Part shown: piece after piece, positions 1 through 5,505 of the stretch
How positions within the stretch are numbered: the stretch's first letter is position 1
Layout of the letters: each line of letters opens with the position of its first letter
NCBI GenBank assembly: GCA_003023245.1
Contig: PXTR01000095.1
Span: forward strand, 2,587 to 11,090
Origin: Bacteroidetes bacterium QS_8_68_15
GTDB lineage: Bacteria > Bacteroidota > Rhodothermia > Rhodothermales > Salinibacteraceae
Direction of reading: 5' to 3'
DNA: 8,504 nt
Program-made: the position numbers and the translations under genes
The notes under the pieces: model-generated
Told to the model about the DNA's origin: nothing
Database searches by the model: none
Seen by the model: the letters and a program-made list of their open reading frames with translations, nothing else

Positions 1-25
1 GCCGCCCGCCCGCTTCTTTCGCTTC

Positions 26-1447
26 ATGCCGCCGTCTCTTCCCCTCGCCGAGGCGCTCGCCGAACGCCTGCTCGCCCGCTTCCCGCCCGACCACGCCTAC
101 GACCGCGTCGCCCTCGAAGCGTCGACCTCGACTGCGGACGCCTCGACTGCGGACGCCCCCACCGGCGAGGCCGTCGTCATGCCGCGGACGGTGCGCCATT
201 TCGTGGAGCGCATGATGGCGCGCCGCGTCGAGATCGAGCGCGAGCATCTGCGCGTCCTGCGCCAGCCCTGGCTCGACCACGAGCACGCCGACGTGCGCCG
301 CGCCGAAGAGCATCTCCTCGAAGCCGTGCGCCGCCACGTGCGCATCCCGGCGGCGGCGTGGGAGCGCGTCCTGCGCCACGCCTCCGGGCGCGTGGCCGCC
401 CACCTCGTGCACCCCGTGCCCACGCTGGCGGACTTCGTCTTCGGGGAAACCGTCACCGACGCCGAAGCCTCCCCACCGGAGGAAACGGACGCCCCGCCCG
501 ACGCGCTCTCCGCCGAGGTGGTGCTACGCCGGCTCAGCTACTTCGCCGCCTACGCCTACCTGCGCAAGGCCGTGCGCACCTACGTCGAGCAGCGCGACGT
601 GCCTTCCTTCCAGCGCGAGCGCCTGGCGACCCTCCTGCGCCGCGTGGACGAGCGCATGTGCGCCGAGCACGACACCGAAGACTGGCTGCGCCTGCTTCAG
701 CCGCTCTTCGCGCTCGCCCGCGTCGCCTACCCCGACCACGACGGCGTGCCGGTCGATCTGCTGGACTCGTTTTTCGACGAAAAAGACGCCGACCAGCCCC
801 GCGCGCGGCTCCGCGAGGCCGCCCGCCGGCACGACCTGGCCATCCTCTCCCCCGCCGCGCTCAGGGAAATCCTCGACGGCTCTGCTCCCACCACCGCTAC
901 CCGCAAAGACGAAGCGCCTTCGGAGGAGCAATCCGCGCCGGGCGAGCAGCCGGCTCCGGACGAGCAGGACGAGCCTCTTCCGCTCTGGAAACAATTTCAG
1001 CAGTCGGCTGGGTCGACGGAGCGGGAGGAACGCCCCCCGCCGCCCGCCCGCGAGGGCGGCGACAGCGCCCGCCCGCGCTGGCAGCAGTTCGACGGCGGCG
1101 AAACGGCCCCGGAGCGCGGCGCAGAACGAGCCGAGCCGGAGACCGCCTCGCCGGAAGCAGGCACGCCGGAAGCAGGCACGCCGCCTCCCTCCTCGGCCCC
1201 GCCGCTTCGCTCGCTCGAAGAAGAGGTCCTCGGCCACGCCGCCGACAACCGCGCGCTGTTCGTGCGCGAGCTGTTCGACGGCTCGCGCGATGCGTACGAG
1301 CGCGTGCTGCACCGCCTTCGCGGCGCCGACGACTGGAGCACCGCCACGCAGATTATCGCGAGCGACGTGTTTCGCGCCTACGGCGTCAACATTTACAGCG
1401 ACGCGGCGCGCTCCTTCACCAATGCCGTCGAAGCCCGCCTGCGATGA
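26..1447 (+). CDS. Conserved-looking hypothetical protein with disordered Pro/Glu-rich middle
   Basis: I do not recognise this 473-residue protein. It has three parts. Residues 1-285 are mostly helical with many Arg/Glu pairs and an aromatic stretch near 171-187 (SYFAAYAYLRKAVRTY). Residues 286-395 are low complexity, rich in Pro, Glu, Ala and Gly. Residues 396-473 form a compact, well-mixed C-terminal domain starting LRSLEEEVLG. The disordered middle carries two similar short motifs, LWKQF (320-324) and RWQQF (351-355), which look like linear binding motifs. No signal peptide or membrane segment is visible, so it is probably cytoplasmic. The ATG at 26 is the first in the window and gives a sensible N-terminus, but the frame is open to the left edge, so the true start could lie outside. 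No Shine-Dalgarno is seen. Codon use matches the neighbours. The function is unknown; a scaffold or adaptor role is a guess from architecture only. Confidence 0.8.
   Translation: MPPSLPLAEALAERLLARFPPDHAYDRVALEASTSTADASTADAPTGEAVVMPRTVRHFVERMMARRVEIEREHLRVLRQPWLDHEHADVRRAEEHLLEAVRRHVRIPAAAWERVLRHASGRVAAHLVHPVPTLADFVFGETVTDAEASPPEETDAPPDALSAEVVLRRLSYFAAYAYLRKAVRTYVEQRDVPSFQRERLATLLRRVDERMCAEHDTEDWLRLLQPLFALARVAYPDHDGVPVDLLDSFFDEKDADQPRARLREAARRHDLAILSPAALREILDGSAPTTATRKDEAPSEEQSAPGEQPAPDEQDEPLPLWKQFQQSAGSTEREERPPPPAREGGDSARPRWQQFDGGETAPERGAERAEPETASPEAGTPEAGTPPPSSAPPLRSLEEEVLGHAADNRALFVRELFDGSRDAYERVLHRLRGADDWSTATQIIASDVFRAYGVNIYSDAARSFTNAVEARLR
126..155 (+). repeat. Perfect 15-bp tandem duplication inside the hypothetical gene
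   Basis: The unit CCTCGACTGCGGACG occurs twice head to tail at 126-140 and 141-155. It is in frame and encodes the repeated residues STADA in the N-terminal part of the hypothetical protein. The perfect identity at DNA level suggests a recent slippage duplication in a tolerant linker. Confidence 0.9.
1151..1180 (+). repeat. Second perfect 15-bp tandem duplication in the same gene
   Basis: The unit CCGGAAGCAGGCACG occurs at 1151-1165 and 1166-1180, encoding PEAGT twice in the disordered middle of the hypothetical protein. Like the repeat at 126-155 the unit is 15 bp, so gain or loss keeps the frame. Confidence 0.9.
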
Positions 1448-1492
1448 GGTGCAAACGGCCGAGCCCGCGCCCCGCACCGTGTTAAGTTTTTT
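1448..1492 (+). terminator. Weak candidate terminator after the hypothetical gene
   Basis: Just after the stop codon, GGTGC (1448-1452) can pair with GCACC (1474-1478). Shortly afterwards comes a run of six T (1487-1492). The stem is short and the loop long (21 nt), so this is only a weak candidate. An alternative reading is a promoter for pgeF: TAAGTTTT at 1483-1490 matches the Bacteroidota -7 element TAnnTTTG at all but the last base, about 110 bp before the pgeF ATG. The remainder of the 150-bp spacer to 1597 shows nothing further. Confidence 0.25.
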
Positions 1493-1597
1493 GGAGCGCC
1501 GCCCCGTTCGGTGAACCACGCCTGCCGCGCCGCGTGCGGAACTGGAGGCAAGTCGTCTGCCCGCTCCTTTCGCCGCTTCCCGTTCACACCTCCCACC

Positions 1598-2449
1598 ATG
1601 CCCGCCGACGCCTCTTCCTCGCCCAAAAGGGCGTCTGCCCCCGCGGACGGAGCGGAGTCGCAGGCCGCCGCCGGCCCGTCTCCGTTGCGCCCCGCCGTTT
1701 TCGACGAGGCTCCGAACCTGGTCGCCGGCTTCTCGACGCGCGCCGGCGGAGCGAGCGAAGGCGCGTACGAGTCGCTGAACCTGGGCCTCTCCACCGACGA
1801 CAAAGCCGCGCGCGTGCGGGAAAACCGCCGCCGCCTCGGCGCGGCGCTGGGCTTCGCGCCCGATCAGTGGGTCGTCGCCGGGCAGGTCCACGGCGACCGC
1901 ATCCTGCGCGCCGAAGAGGCGGGCCTCGTCCGCGGCTACGACGGCCTCGTCACCGAGTGCGCCGGCCTGCTGCTCTGCATCAGCGCGGCGGACTGCGCGG
2001 CGGTGCTGATGGCCGACCCCGAAGCGGGCGTCGCCGGGGCCTGCCACAGCGGGTGGCGCGGCACCGTCCAGCGCATCTCGGCGAAGACCGTCGGCGAGAT
2101 GAGCGCCCTCGGGGCGCGCCCGGAGCGCGTGCGCGCCTACGTCAGCCCCTGCATCTCGCTGGATCACTTCGAGGTCGGCGAAGAGGTGGCCGAGCGATTC
2201 GACGAGGCGTTCGTGCGCCGGCCGTCCTCCGCAGCCAACGAGGCGCCGAACGCGCAGCAGCAGCAGCACAAGCCGCACGTGGACCTGAAAGCCGCCATCG
2301 CCGCGCAACTCCGCGACGCCGGCGTCCCCGAGGAGCACATCGAGGTCAGCCCGCACTGCACGATCGGCGACCGCGACACGTTCTTCTCCCACCGCGCCTC
2401 CGGCGGCGTGACCGGCCGCATGATGGGCGTCATCGGGCTCGAAGCGTAG
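1598..2449 (+). CDS. pgeF: Peptidoglycan editing factor PgeF / YfiH-LACC1 family oxidoreductase
   Basis: The 283-residue protein belongs to the YfiH/DUF152 (Cu-oxidase_4) family, called PgeF or polyphenol oxidase. Bacterial members have been linked to correct peptidoglycan stem-peptide composition and to purine nucleoside cleavage. The three expected metal-binding/catalytic residues are present: H98 in QVHGD, C133 in ADCAAVL and H150 in CHSGWRGT. The family N-terminal stretch LVAGFSTRAGG (41-51), the SPC motif near 183-185 and the C-terminal CTIGD...FFSHRA are also seen. I chose the ATG at 1598 because the family homology begins about 30 residues later; an in-frame GTG at 1511 would add 29 residues with no family similarity. 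Residues 1-30 are a low-complexity Ala/Ser/Pro leader, cytoplasmic-looking rather than a signal peptide. A Gln-rich insert (220-223) sits in a loop between conserved blocks. No Shine-Dalgarno is visible. The gene follows the hypothetical protein on the same strand after 150 bp and may have its own promoter. Confidence 0.93.
   Translation: MPADASSSPKRASAPADGAESQAAAGPSPLRPAVFDEAPNLVAGFSTRAGGASEGAYESLNLGLSTDDKAARVRENRRRLGAALGFAPDQWVVAGQVHGDRILRAEEAGLVRGYDGLVTECAGLLLCISAADCAAVLMADPEAGVAGACHSGWRGTVQRISAKTVGEMSALGARPERVRAYVSPCISLDHFEVGEEVAERFDEAFVRRPSSAANEAPNAQQQQHKPHVDLKAAIAAQLRDAGVPEEHIEVSPHCTIGDRDTFFSHRASGGVTGRMMGVIGLEA
2255..2266 (+). repeat. (CAG)4 tract in pgeF
   Basis: Four CAG codons encode Gln 220-223 of PgeF within a polar insert (roughly residues 210-226, SSAANEAPNAQQQQHK). 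The tract is a small trinucleotide microsatellite in what is likely a surface loop. Confidence 0.8.
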
Positions 2450-2458
2450 CTTCTCGCC

Positions 2459-2479
2459 GGACGGCGGACGGCCGACGGT
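2459..2479 (+). repeat. Heptamer tandem repeat in spacer after pgeF
   Basis: Two perfect copies of GGACGGC (2459-2465, 2466-2472) are followed by an imperfect third, CGACGGT (2473-2479). It starts 10 bp after the pgeF stop. The rest of the 125-bp spacer (to 2574) holds only a small palindrome, CGCG-TTA-CGCG (2515-2525), and no clear promoter. The period of seven matches the repeats at 4292-4319 and 5421-5501. Confidence 0.7.
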
Positions 2480-2574
2480 GATTTCCCCAAAGACGACGCG
2501 CATCTGCCGCCACTCGCGTTACGCGCTGCCTCCTGTTTCTCTGCTTTCTCCACCAGCGGTCTGGAAACGATCCA

Positions 2575-3177
2575 GTGAGCGACAGCGAACGGACGACCCA
2601 CGATCAAGCGAACGTCAGTGAGCAAACGACTCACGAAACCACCGTGGACCTTCAGATTCTCACCGCCGGCGGCACGATCGACAAGCTTTACTTCGACGCC
2701 AGGAGCGAGTACGAAGTGGGCGAGCCGCAGATCGGGCAGATCCTGCGCGAGGCCGGCGTCACCCTCGACTACGACGTGGAGGTGATGCTGCAAAAAGACA
2801 GCCTCGACCTGACCGACGCCGACCGCCGCCGCCTCGCCGAACGCACGGCCCGCACCGAGGCCCCGCAGGTCCTCATCACCCACGGCACCGACACGATGGC
2901 GCAGACGGCGCGCTCCCTCGCCGAGGCATTGCCCCCCGAAGAGAAGAGCGGCGCCGCCGCGTCCGGCAAGACCGTCGTCTTGGTCGGCTCGCTCAGTCCG
3001 GCGCGCTTCAAGTCCAGCGACGCGGTCTTCAACATCGGCTTCGCCGCCGCGGCGGTGCAGACGCTTGCGCCCGGCGTCTACATCGCCATGAACGGGCAGG
3101 TCTTCTCCGCCGGCGCGGTGCGCAAAAACCACGACGCCAACCGCTTCGAGCGCGCCGACGCGCCGGAGGAGGCGTAA
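2575..3177 (+). CDS. Single-domain asparaginase-like protein
   Basis: The 200-residue protein matches the N-terminal domain of bacterial L-asparaginases (asparagine to aspartate + ammonia). It has AGGTIDK (31-37) holding the expected nucleophile T34, KDS (74-76) at the place of the substrate-binding serine, and HGTDTM (103-108) holding the second catalytic pair T105-D106. VLVGSLSPARFKSSDA (136-150) follows as the usual strand-loop. The C-terminal domain of full-length enzymes (about 320-340 residues) is absent. The reading frame ends cleanly in a polar tail, so this is a genuine short version rather than a cut. I could not place an equivalent of the catalytic lysine with certainty. No ATG is in frame: the start is GTG, either at 2575 (used here; gives a Thr/His/Asp-rich 24-residue leader) or at 2644 directly before DLQILTAGGT. 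No in-frame ATG exists upstream before the TGA at 2479-2481. It is likely cytoplasmic. Whether it hydrolyses asparagine is not shown by the sequence. Confidence 0.85.
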   Translation: MSDSERTTHDQANVSEQTTHETTVDLQILTAGGTIDKLYFDARSEYEVGEPQIGQILREAGVTLDYDVEVMLQKDSLDLTDADRRRLAERTARTEAPQVLITHGTDTMAQTARSLAEALPPEEKSGAAASGKTVVLVGSLSPARFKSSDAVFNIGFAAAAVQTLAPGVYIAMNGQVFSAGAVRKNHDANRFERADAPEEA

Positions 3178-3192
3178 CGAAGGCGTCTCGCT

Positions 3193-3240
3193 TGTGCCCT
3201 GGCACAGCTACTTGGTGAACGTAGCTGAACGTCTGCTTTT
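3193..3240 (+). terminator. Two adjacent hairpins between convergent genes
   Basis: TGTGCC-CT-GGCACA (3193-3206) is followed at once by AGCTAC (3206-3211) pairing with GTAGCT (3221-3226) across a 9-nt loop. A TTTT tract lies at 3237-3240. This sits 15 bp after the asparaginase-like stop and about 50 bp after the LysM gene stop read from the other side, so it could stop transcription from one or both directions. The stems are short and the T tract is not adjacent to a stem, so confidence is modest. The heptamer TGAACGT is also repeated at 3216-3222 and 3226-3232. Confidence 0.4.
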
Positions 3241-3290
3241 CGCATTCGCAAACCTTGATCCCTGAGACGGCGAAATGCCCCTCGCCGCGC

Positions 3291-4211
3291 TCACTCCACG
3301 CGCAGGCGGTCGCCGGGCATCAGGTCGTTGGACGTCAGGCCGTTGAGCTTCTTGAGGCGGTCGACGGTCACGTCGTTCTTTTGCGCGATGCTCCAGAGCG
3401 ACTCCCCGCTCTTGACGACGTAGTAGGCTTTGGACTTCTGGCCGGCGTCTTCTTCTTCCTCGGGGTTGCTCTCCTCCGAAGCCGACGACGTCTCGCTCTG
3501 CTCGTTCTGTTGCCCGCCGGTGTTGCCGGCATCCGCCACAGCCGAGCCGCTCGACGCGCTGCTGCTGCTGCTCGAGGTCCCGCCTTTTTCGACGAGCAGG
3601 CGCTCGCCGGCCTGCAAGCTGTTGGAGCGCAGGTTGTTCATCTTCTTCATGCGCTGGACGGAGGTGCCGTACTCGCGGGCGATAGCCCAGAGCGACTCCC
3701 CGGCCTGCACGGTGTGGTACGTGCCGCTGCCGCTCGGCTCGCTGCTGCCGGCGGAGGCGTCCTGCTGTTGCTGCTGCTGCGAGGCGGCGACCTGCTGTTG
3801 CCCGCCGGAGGAGGAAGCGCCCGCCCCGCCGCCGCTGCTGCTGTTCCAGGCCACGCGCTTCCCGCCGACGGTCAGGCGGTTCAGCACGTCGCCGACGCCG
3901 TCCACTTCGCCGGCGACCTCGGCCGCGACGCGGCCCTGCTCGCGCGTGGCGACGTTGCCAACGAGGGTGACACGCTCGCCGGTGACGCGCGGGTCGAAGT
4001 CGAACGGGCGCAGGCGGCGGTTCTCCACCAGCGCGGTCTTGACGTGCGTCGCCAGCGAGGCGTCCTCGATGCGCTCTTCGACGCTGCGCCCTTGGTCGGT
4101 CGCGGTGGGCGGATCGGCGGCGGAGGCGGTGGTCGTGCCGGCAGCGGCGGACGCCGCGGCGGGGGCCTGCTCATCAGGCGGGGCGGGGCCTTCCTGCTTT
4201 TTTGCGAACGC
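3291..4211 (-). CDS. BON + two LysM domain protein, start uncertain or frameshifted
   Basis: The product has a BON domain (about 4085 down to 3865; contains SVEERIEDASLATHVKTAL, then RVTLVGNV and VLNRLTV). A Ser/Gly/Gln-rich linker follows, then LysM 1 (YHTVQAGESLWAIAREYGT...LLVEKG, about 3720-3582), an acidic linker, and LysM 2 (YYVVKSGESLWSIAQKNDV...GDRLRVE) at the very C-terminus. BON domains bind membranes or small ligands and LysM binds N-acetylglucosamine polymers; E. coli Kbp/YgaU has the same pair without a signal peptide. The frame is open from 3291 to 4211, but contains no ATG, GTG or TTG before GTG 4028, which lies inside the BON domain and would remove its first helix. A TGA at 4214-4212 closes the frame upstream. 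A six-A run on the coding strand (4203-4198) lies directly inside this end: losing one A would join the frame to a TTG at about 4217 or a GTG at 4302. I therefore give the whole open frame. No signal peptide is visible in any version. Confidence 0.8.
   Translation of the reverse strand, partial: AFAKKQEGPAPPDEQAPAAASAAAGTTTASAADPPTATDQGRSVEERIEDASLATHVKTALVENRRLRPFDFDPRVTGERVTLVGNVATREQGRVAAEVAGEVDGVGDVLNRLTVGGKRVAWNSSSGGGAGASSSGGQQQVAASQQQQQQDASAGSSEPSGSGTYHTVQAGESLWAIAREYGTSVQRMKKMNNLRSNSLQAGERLLVEKGGTSSSSSSASSGSAVADAGNTGGQQNEQSETSSASEESNPEEEEDAGQKSKAYYVVKSGESLWSIAQKNDVTVDRLKKLNGLTSNDLMPGDRLRVE
3558..3572 (-). repeat. (AGC)5 tract, poly-Ser in LysM linker
   Basis: Five GCT triplets on the + strand read as AGC x5 on the coding strand. 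With a neighbouring TCG they encode six serines in the linker between the two LysM domains. Confidence 0.85.
3762..3779 (-). repeat. CAG/CAA tract, poly-Gln in BON-LysM linker
   Basis: CTG CTG TTG CTG CTG CTG on the + strand reads as six glutamine codons on the coding strand. A further shorter Gln run (QQQ) lies nearby at about 3788-3800. Both are in the linker between the BON domain and LysM 1. Confidence 0.85.
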
Positions 4212-4291
4212 TCAAGACGGATTCTGGCGTCGACCCGTTCGGGGTGGCATTGCCGGTAGCCTCTCTGCGAGAGCGAATCGGCCTGTTTTCA

Positions 4292-4319
4292 TCACGCGTC
4301 ACGCATCACGCGTCACGAT
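4292..4319. repeat. Four tandem heptamers overlapping the trxB stop
   Basis: The + strand reads TCACGCG, TCACGCA, TCACGCG, TCACGAT in a row (4292-4298, 4299-4305, 4306-4312, 4313-4319). On the trxB strand the unit is YGCGTGA. The last unit contains the trxB stop codon (TGA at 4315-4313). The array fills the near side of the spacer between trxB and the LysM gene; the remainder, 4215-4291, has no recognisable gene. Confidence 0.85.
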
Positions 4320-5410
4320 TCCAGCACCGCTTGCTCTTCGCCGTCGACCGCCTCGGCCTCGTGGTACTCCGTCTCGGTGCGCTCCGCGTCGATCTCGCTG
4401 TCCGTCGCGGCCTCGGCGAGGAAGCGCTCCGCGTCGATGGCGGCCATGCAGCCAGTGCCCGCCGCGGTGACGGCCTGGCGGTAGACGTGATCCTGCGCGT
4501 CGCCGCTGGCAAAGACGCCGTCGACGCGCGTATGCGTCGAGTCGCCCTCGGTAAGAATGTACCCCTTGTCGTCGGTGTCGAGCCAGTACGTAAACGGCCC
4601 GGTGTTGGGCGTGTGGCCGATGGCGATGAACAGCCCGTCCACCGGCAGCTCGTAGGTCTCGCCCGTCTCGTTGCGGACGACCTCCACGCCCTCGACCATG
4701 CTTTCGCCCAGCACGTCGACGACCTCCTGGCTCCACCGAAATTCGATTTGGTCGTTATCGAAAGCGCGCTCGGCCATGATCTCTGAAGCGCGCAACTCGT
4801 CGCGCCGGTGAATGACATGCACCTTCGAGGCGAAGCGCGTCAGGAAGAGCGCTTCTTCCATCGCGCTGTCGCCGCCGCCGACGACGGCGACCTCCTGGTC
4901 GCGGAAGAACGCTCCGTCGCACGTAGCGCAGGCGCTGACGCCCTTGCCCAGGAGGCGCTGCTCGTTGTCCAGCCCCAGGTACTTCGCCGAGGCGCCCGTG
5001 GCGATAATGACCGCCTGGGCGAACACCGGGGTTTTCCCGTCCACCAGCAGGCGAAACGGGCGCTCCGAGAAGTCCACGTCCGTGACGCGCCCGCTGCGCA
5101 CCTCCGCGCCGAAGCGCGTGGCCTGCGCCTCGAAGTCGTCCATCATCTGCGGTCCCAGGACGCCCTCGGGGTAGCCGGGATAGTTCTCCACGTCGGAGGT
5201 CGTCATGAGCTGCCCGCCGGGCTCCTCGCCCTGGTAGACGAGCGGCTCCAGCGAGGCGCGCGCGGTGTAGAGCGCCGCCGTCCATCCCGCCGGCCCCGTA
5301 CCGATGATGACGACCTGCCGCTCCTCGGCGGTCGAAAAATCGGCGTTGCCAATGGCCTCAGAGGCTTGTGTGACGTGCCCATTGGCGCTCGACGTTCCGT
5401 TCGTCTGCAT
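4313..5410 (-). CDS. trxB: Thioredoxin reductase (NADPH, FAD flavoprotein)
   Basis: The 365-residue enzyme passes electrons from NADPH through FAD and a redox-active disulfide to thioredoxin. Visible motifs in order are the FAD-binding GTGPAG (37-42), GGQLMTTSDVENYPGYPEG (65-83), ATGA before the NADPH domain (137-140), the active-site CATC (161-164), the NADPH-binding GGGDSA (178-183), the phosphate-binding HRRDELR (201-207), and the second FAD motif GDAQD (303-307) with YRQAVTAAGTGCMAA. All key residues are intact. It is longer than the usual 310-320 residues because of a polar N-terminal leader of about 30 residues and an acidic, Glu-rich C-terminal tail (about 333-365). The ATG at 5410 is the only sensible start. 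It follows trxA on the same strand after a 95-bp spacer filled with heptamer repeats, so the two are likely cotranscribed, perhaps with attenuation at the spacer hairpin. The stop codon lies within a second heptamer array. Confidence 0.97.
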   Translation of the reverse strand: MQTNGTSSANGHVTQASEAIGNADFSTAEERQVVIIGTGPAGWTAALYTARASLEPLVYQGEEPGGQLMTTSDVENYPGYPEGVLGPQMMDDFEAQATRFGAEVRSGRVTDVDFSERPFRLLVDGKTPVFAQAVIIATGASAKYLGLDNEQRLLGKGVSACATCDGAFFRDQEVAVVGGGDSAMEEALFLTRFASKVHVIHRRDELRASEIMAERAFDNDQIEFRWSQEVVDVLGESMVEGVEVVRNETGETYELPVDGLFIAIGHTPNTGPFTYWLDTDDKGYILTEGDSTHTRVDGVFASGDAQDHVYRQAVTAAGTGCMAAIDAERFLAEAATDSEIDAERTETEYHEAEAVDGEEQAVLES

Positions 5411-5420
5411 AGTGCTTCGC

Positions 5421-5501
5421 GGTTTCGGATTTCAGGTTTAGGGTTTCGGGTTCGGGTTGGAGAACATTCAACCCGAAACCCGCAACACGAAACGCGCAAC
5501 C
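5421..5501. repeat. Inverted pair of heptamer arrays between trxA and trxB
   Basis: On the + strand 5421-5460 reads as GGTTTCG, GATTTCA, GGTTTAG, GGTTTCG, then two six-base relics, GGTTCG and GGTTGG. On the - strand 5501-5467 reads as GGTTGCG, CGTTTCG, TGTTGCG, GGTTTCG, GGTTGAA. The arrays thus face each other around 5461-5466. GGGTTTCGGGTT (5441-5452) is the exact complement of AACCCGAAACCC (5470-5481), and in a second register TTCGGGTTG (5451-5459) pairs with CAACCCGAA (5469-5477) around a 9-nt loop. No T run follows, so this is not a typical terminator. It lies in the trxA-trxB transcript and could be an attenuator, processing site or simply a mobile or slippage repeat. Confidence 0.85.
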
Positions 5502-5505
5502 GCCG

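Noticed and set aside
1511..1597. GTG 1511 as the pgeF start
   Set aside because: The extra 29 residues show no family similarity and the ATG at 1598 lies nearer the conserved N-terminus.
524..2503. 659-codon open frame on the - strand opposite the hypothetical gene and pgeF
   Set aside because: It lies antisense to two well-supported genes, reads as Gly/Arg/Ala-rich text with no domain, and such frames are normal shadows in GC-rich DNA.
2164..3132. 322-codon - strand frame opposite the asparaginase-like gene
   Set aside because: It is antisense to the catalytic motifs of the asparaginase-like protein and has no recognisable family feature.
3881..4174. Pro/Arg-rich - strand frame beginning ATG 4174 as the true N-terminus of the BON/LysM protein
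   Set aside because: It reads MSRPPPRRPP then Arg-rich nonsense across the part where the BON frame is protein-like; joining it would need a frameshift before about 4089 with no slippery site there. Kept only as a remote alternative.
3255..4259. 334-codon + strand frame opposite the BON/LysM gene
   Set aside because: The - strand has two clear LysM domains and a BON domain; the + frame is low-complexity Ala/Leu/Arg text.
5441..5481. Rho-independent terminator between trxA and trxB
   Set aside because: The stem is good but there is no U run after it in the transcribed direction, and trxB follows at once, so I call it a repeat/hairpin only.
4292..5501. CRISPR array
   Set aside because: The heptamers are contiguous with no 25-40 bp repeats or unique spacers, and no cas genes are present.
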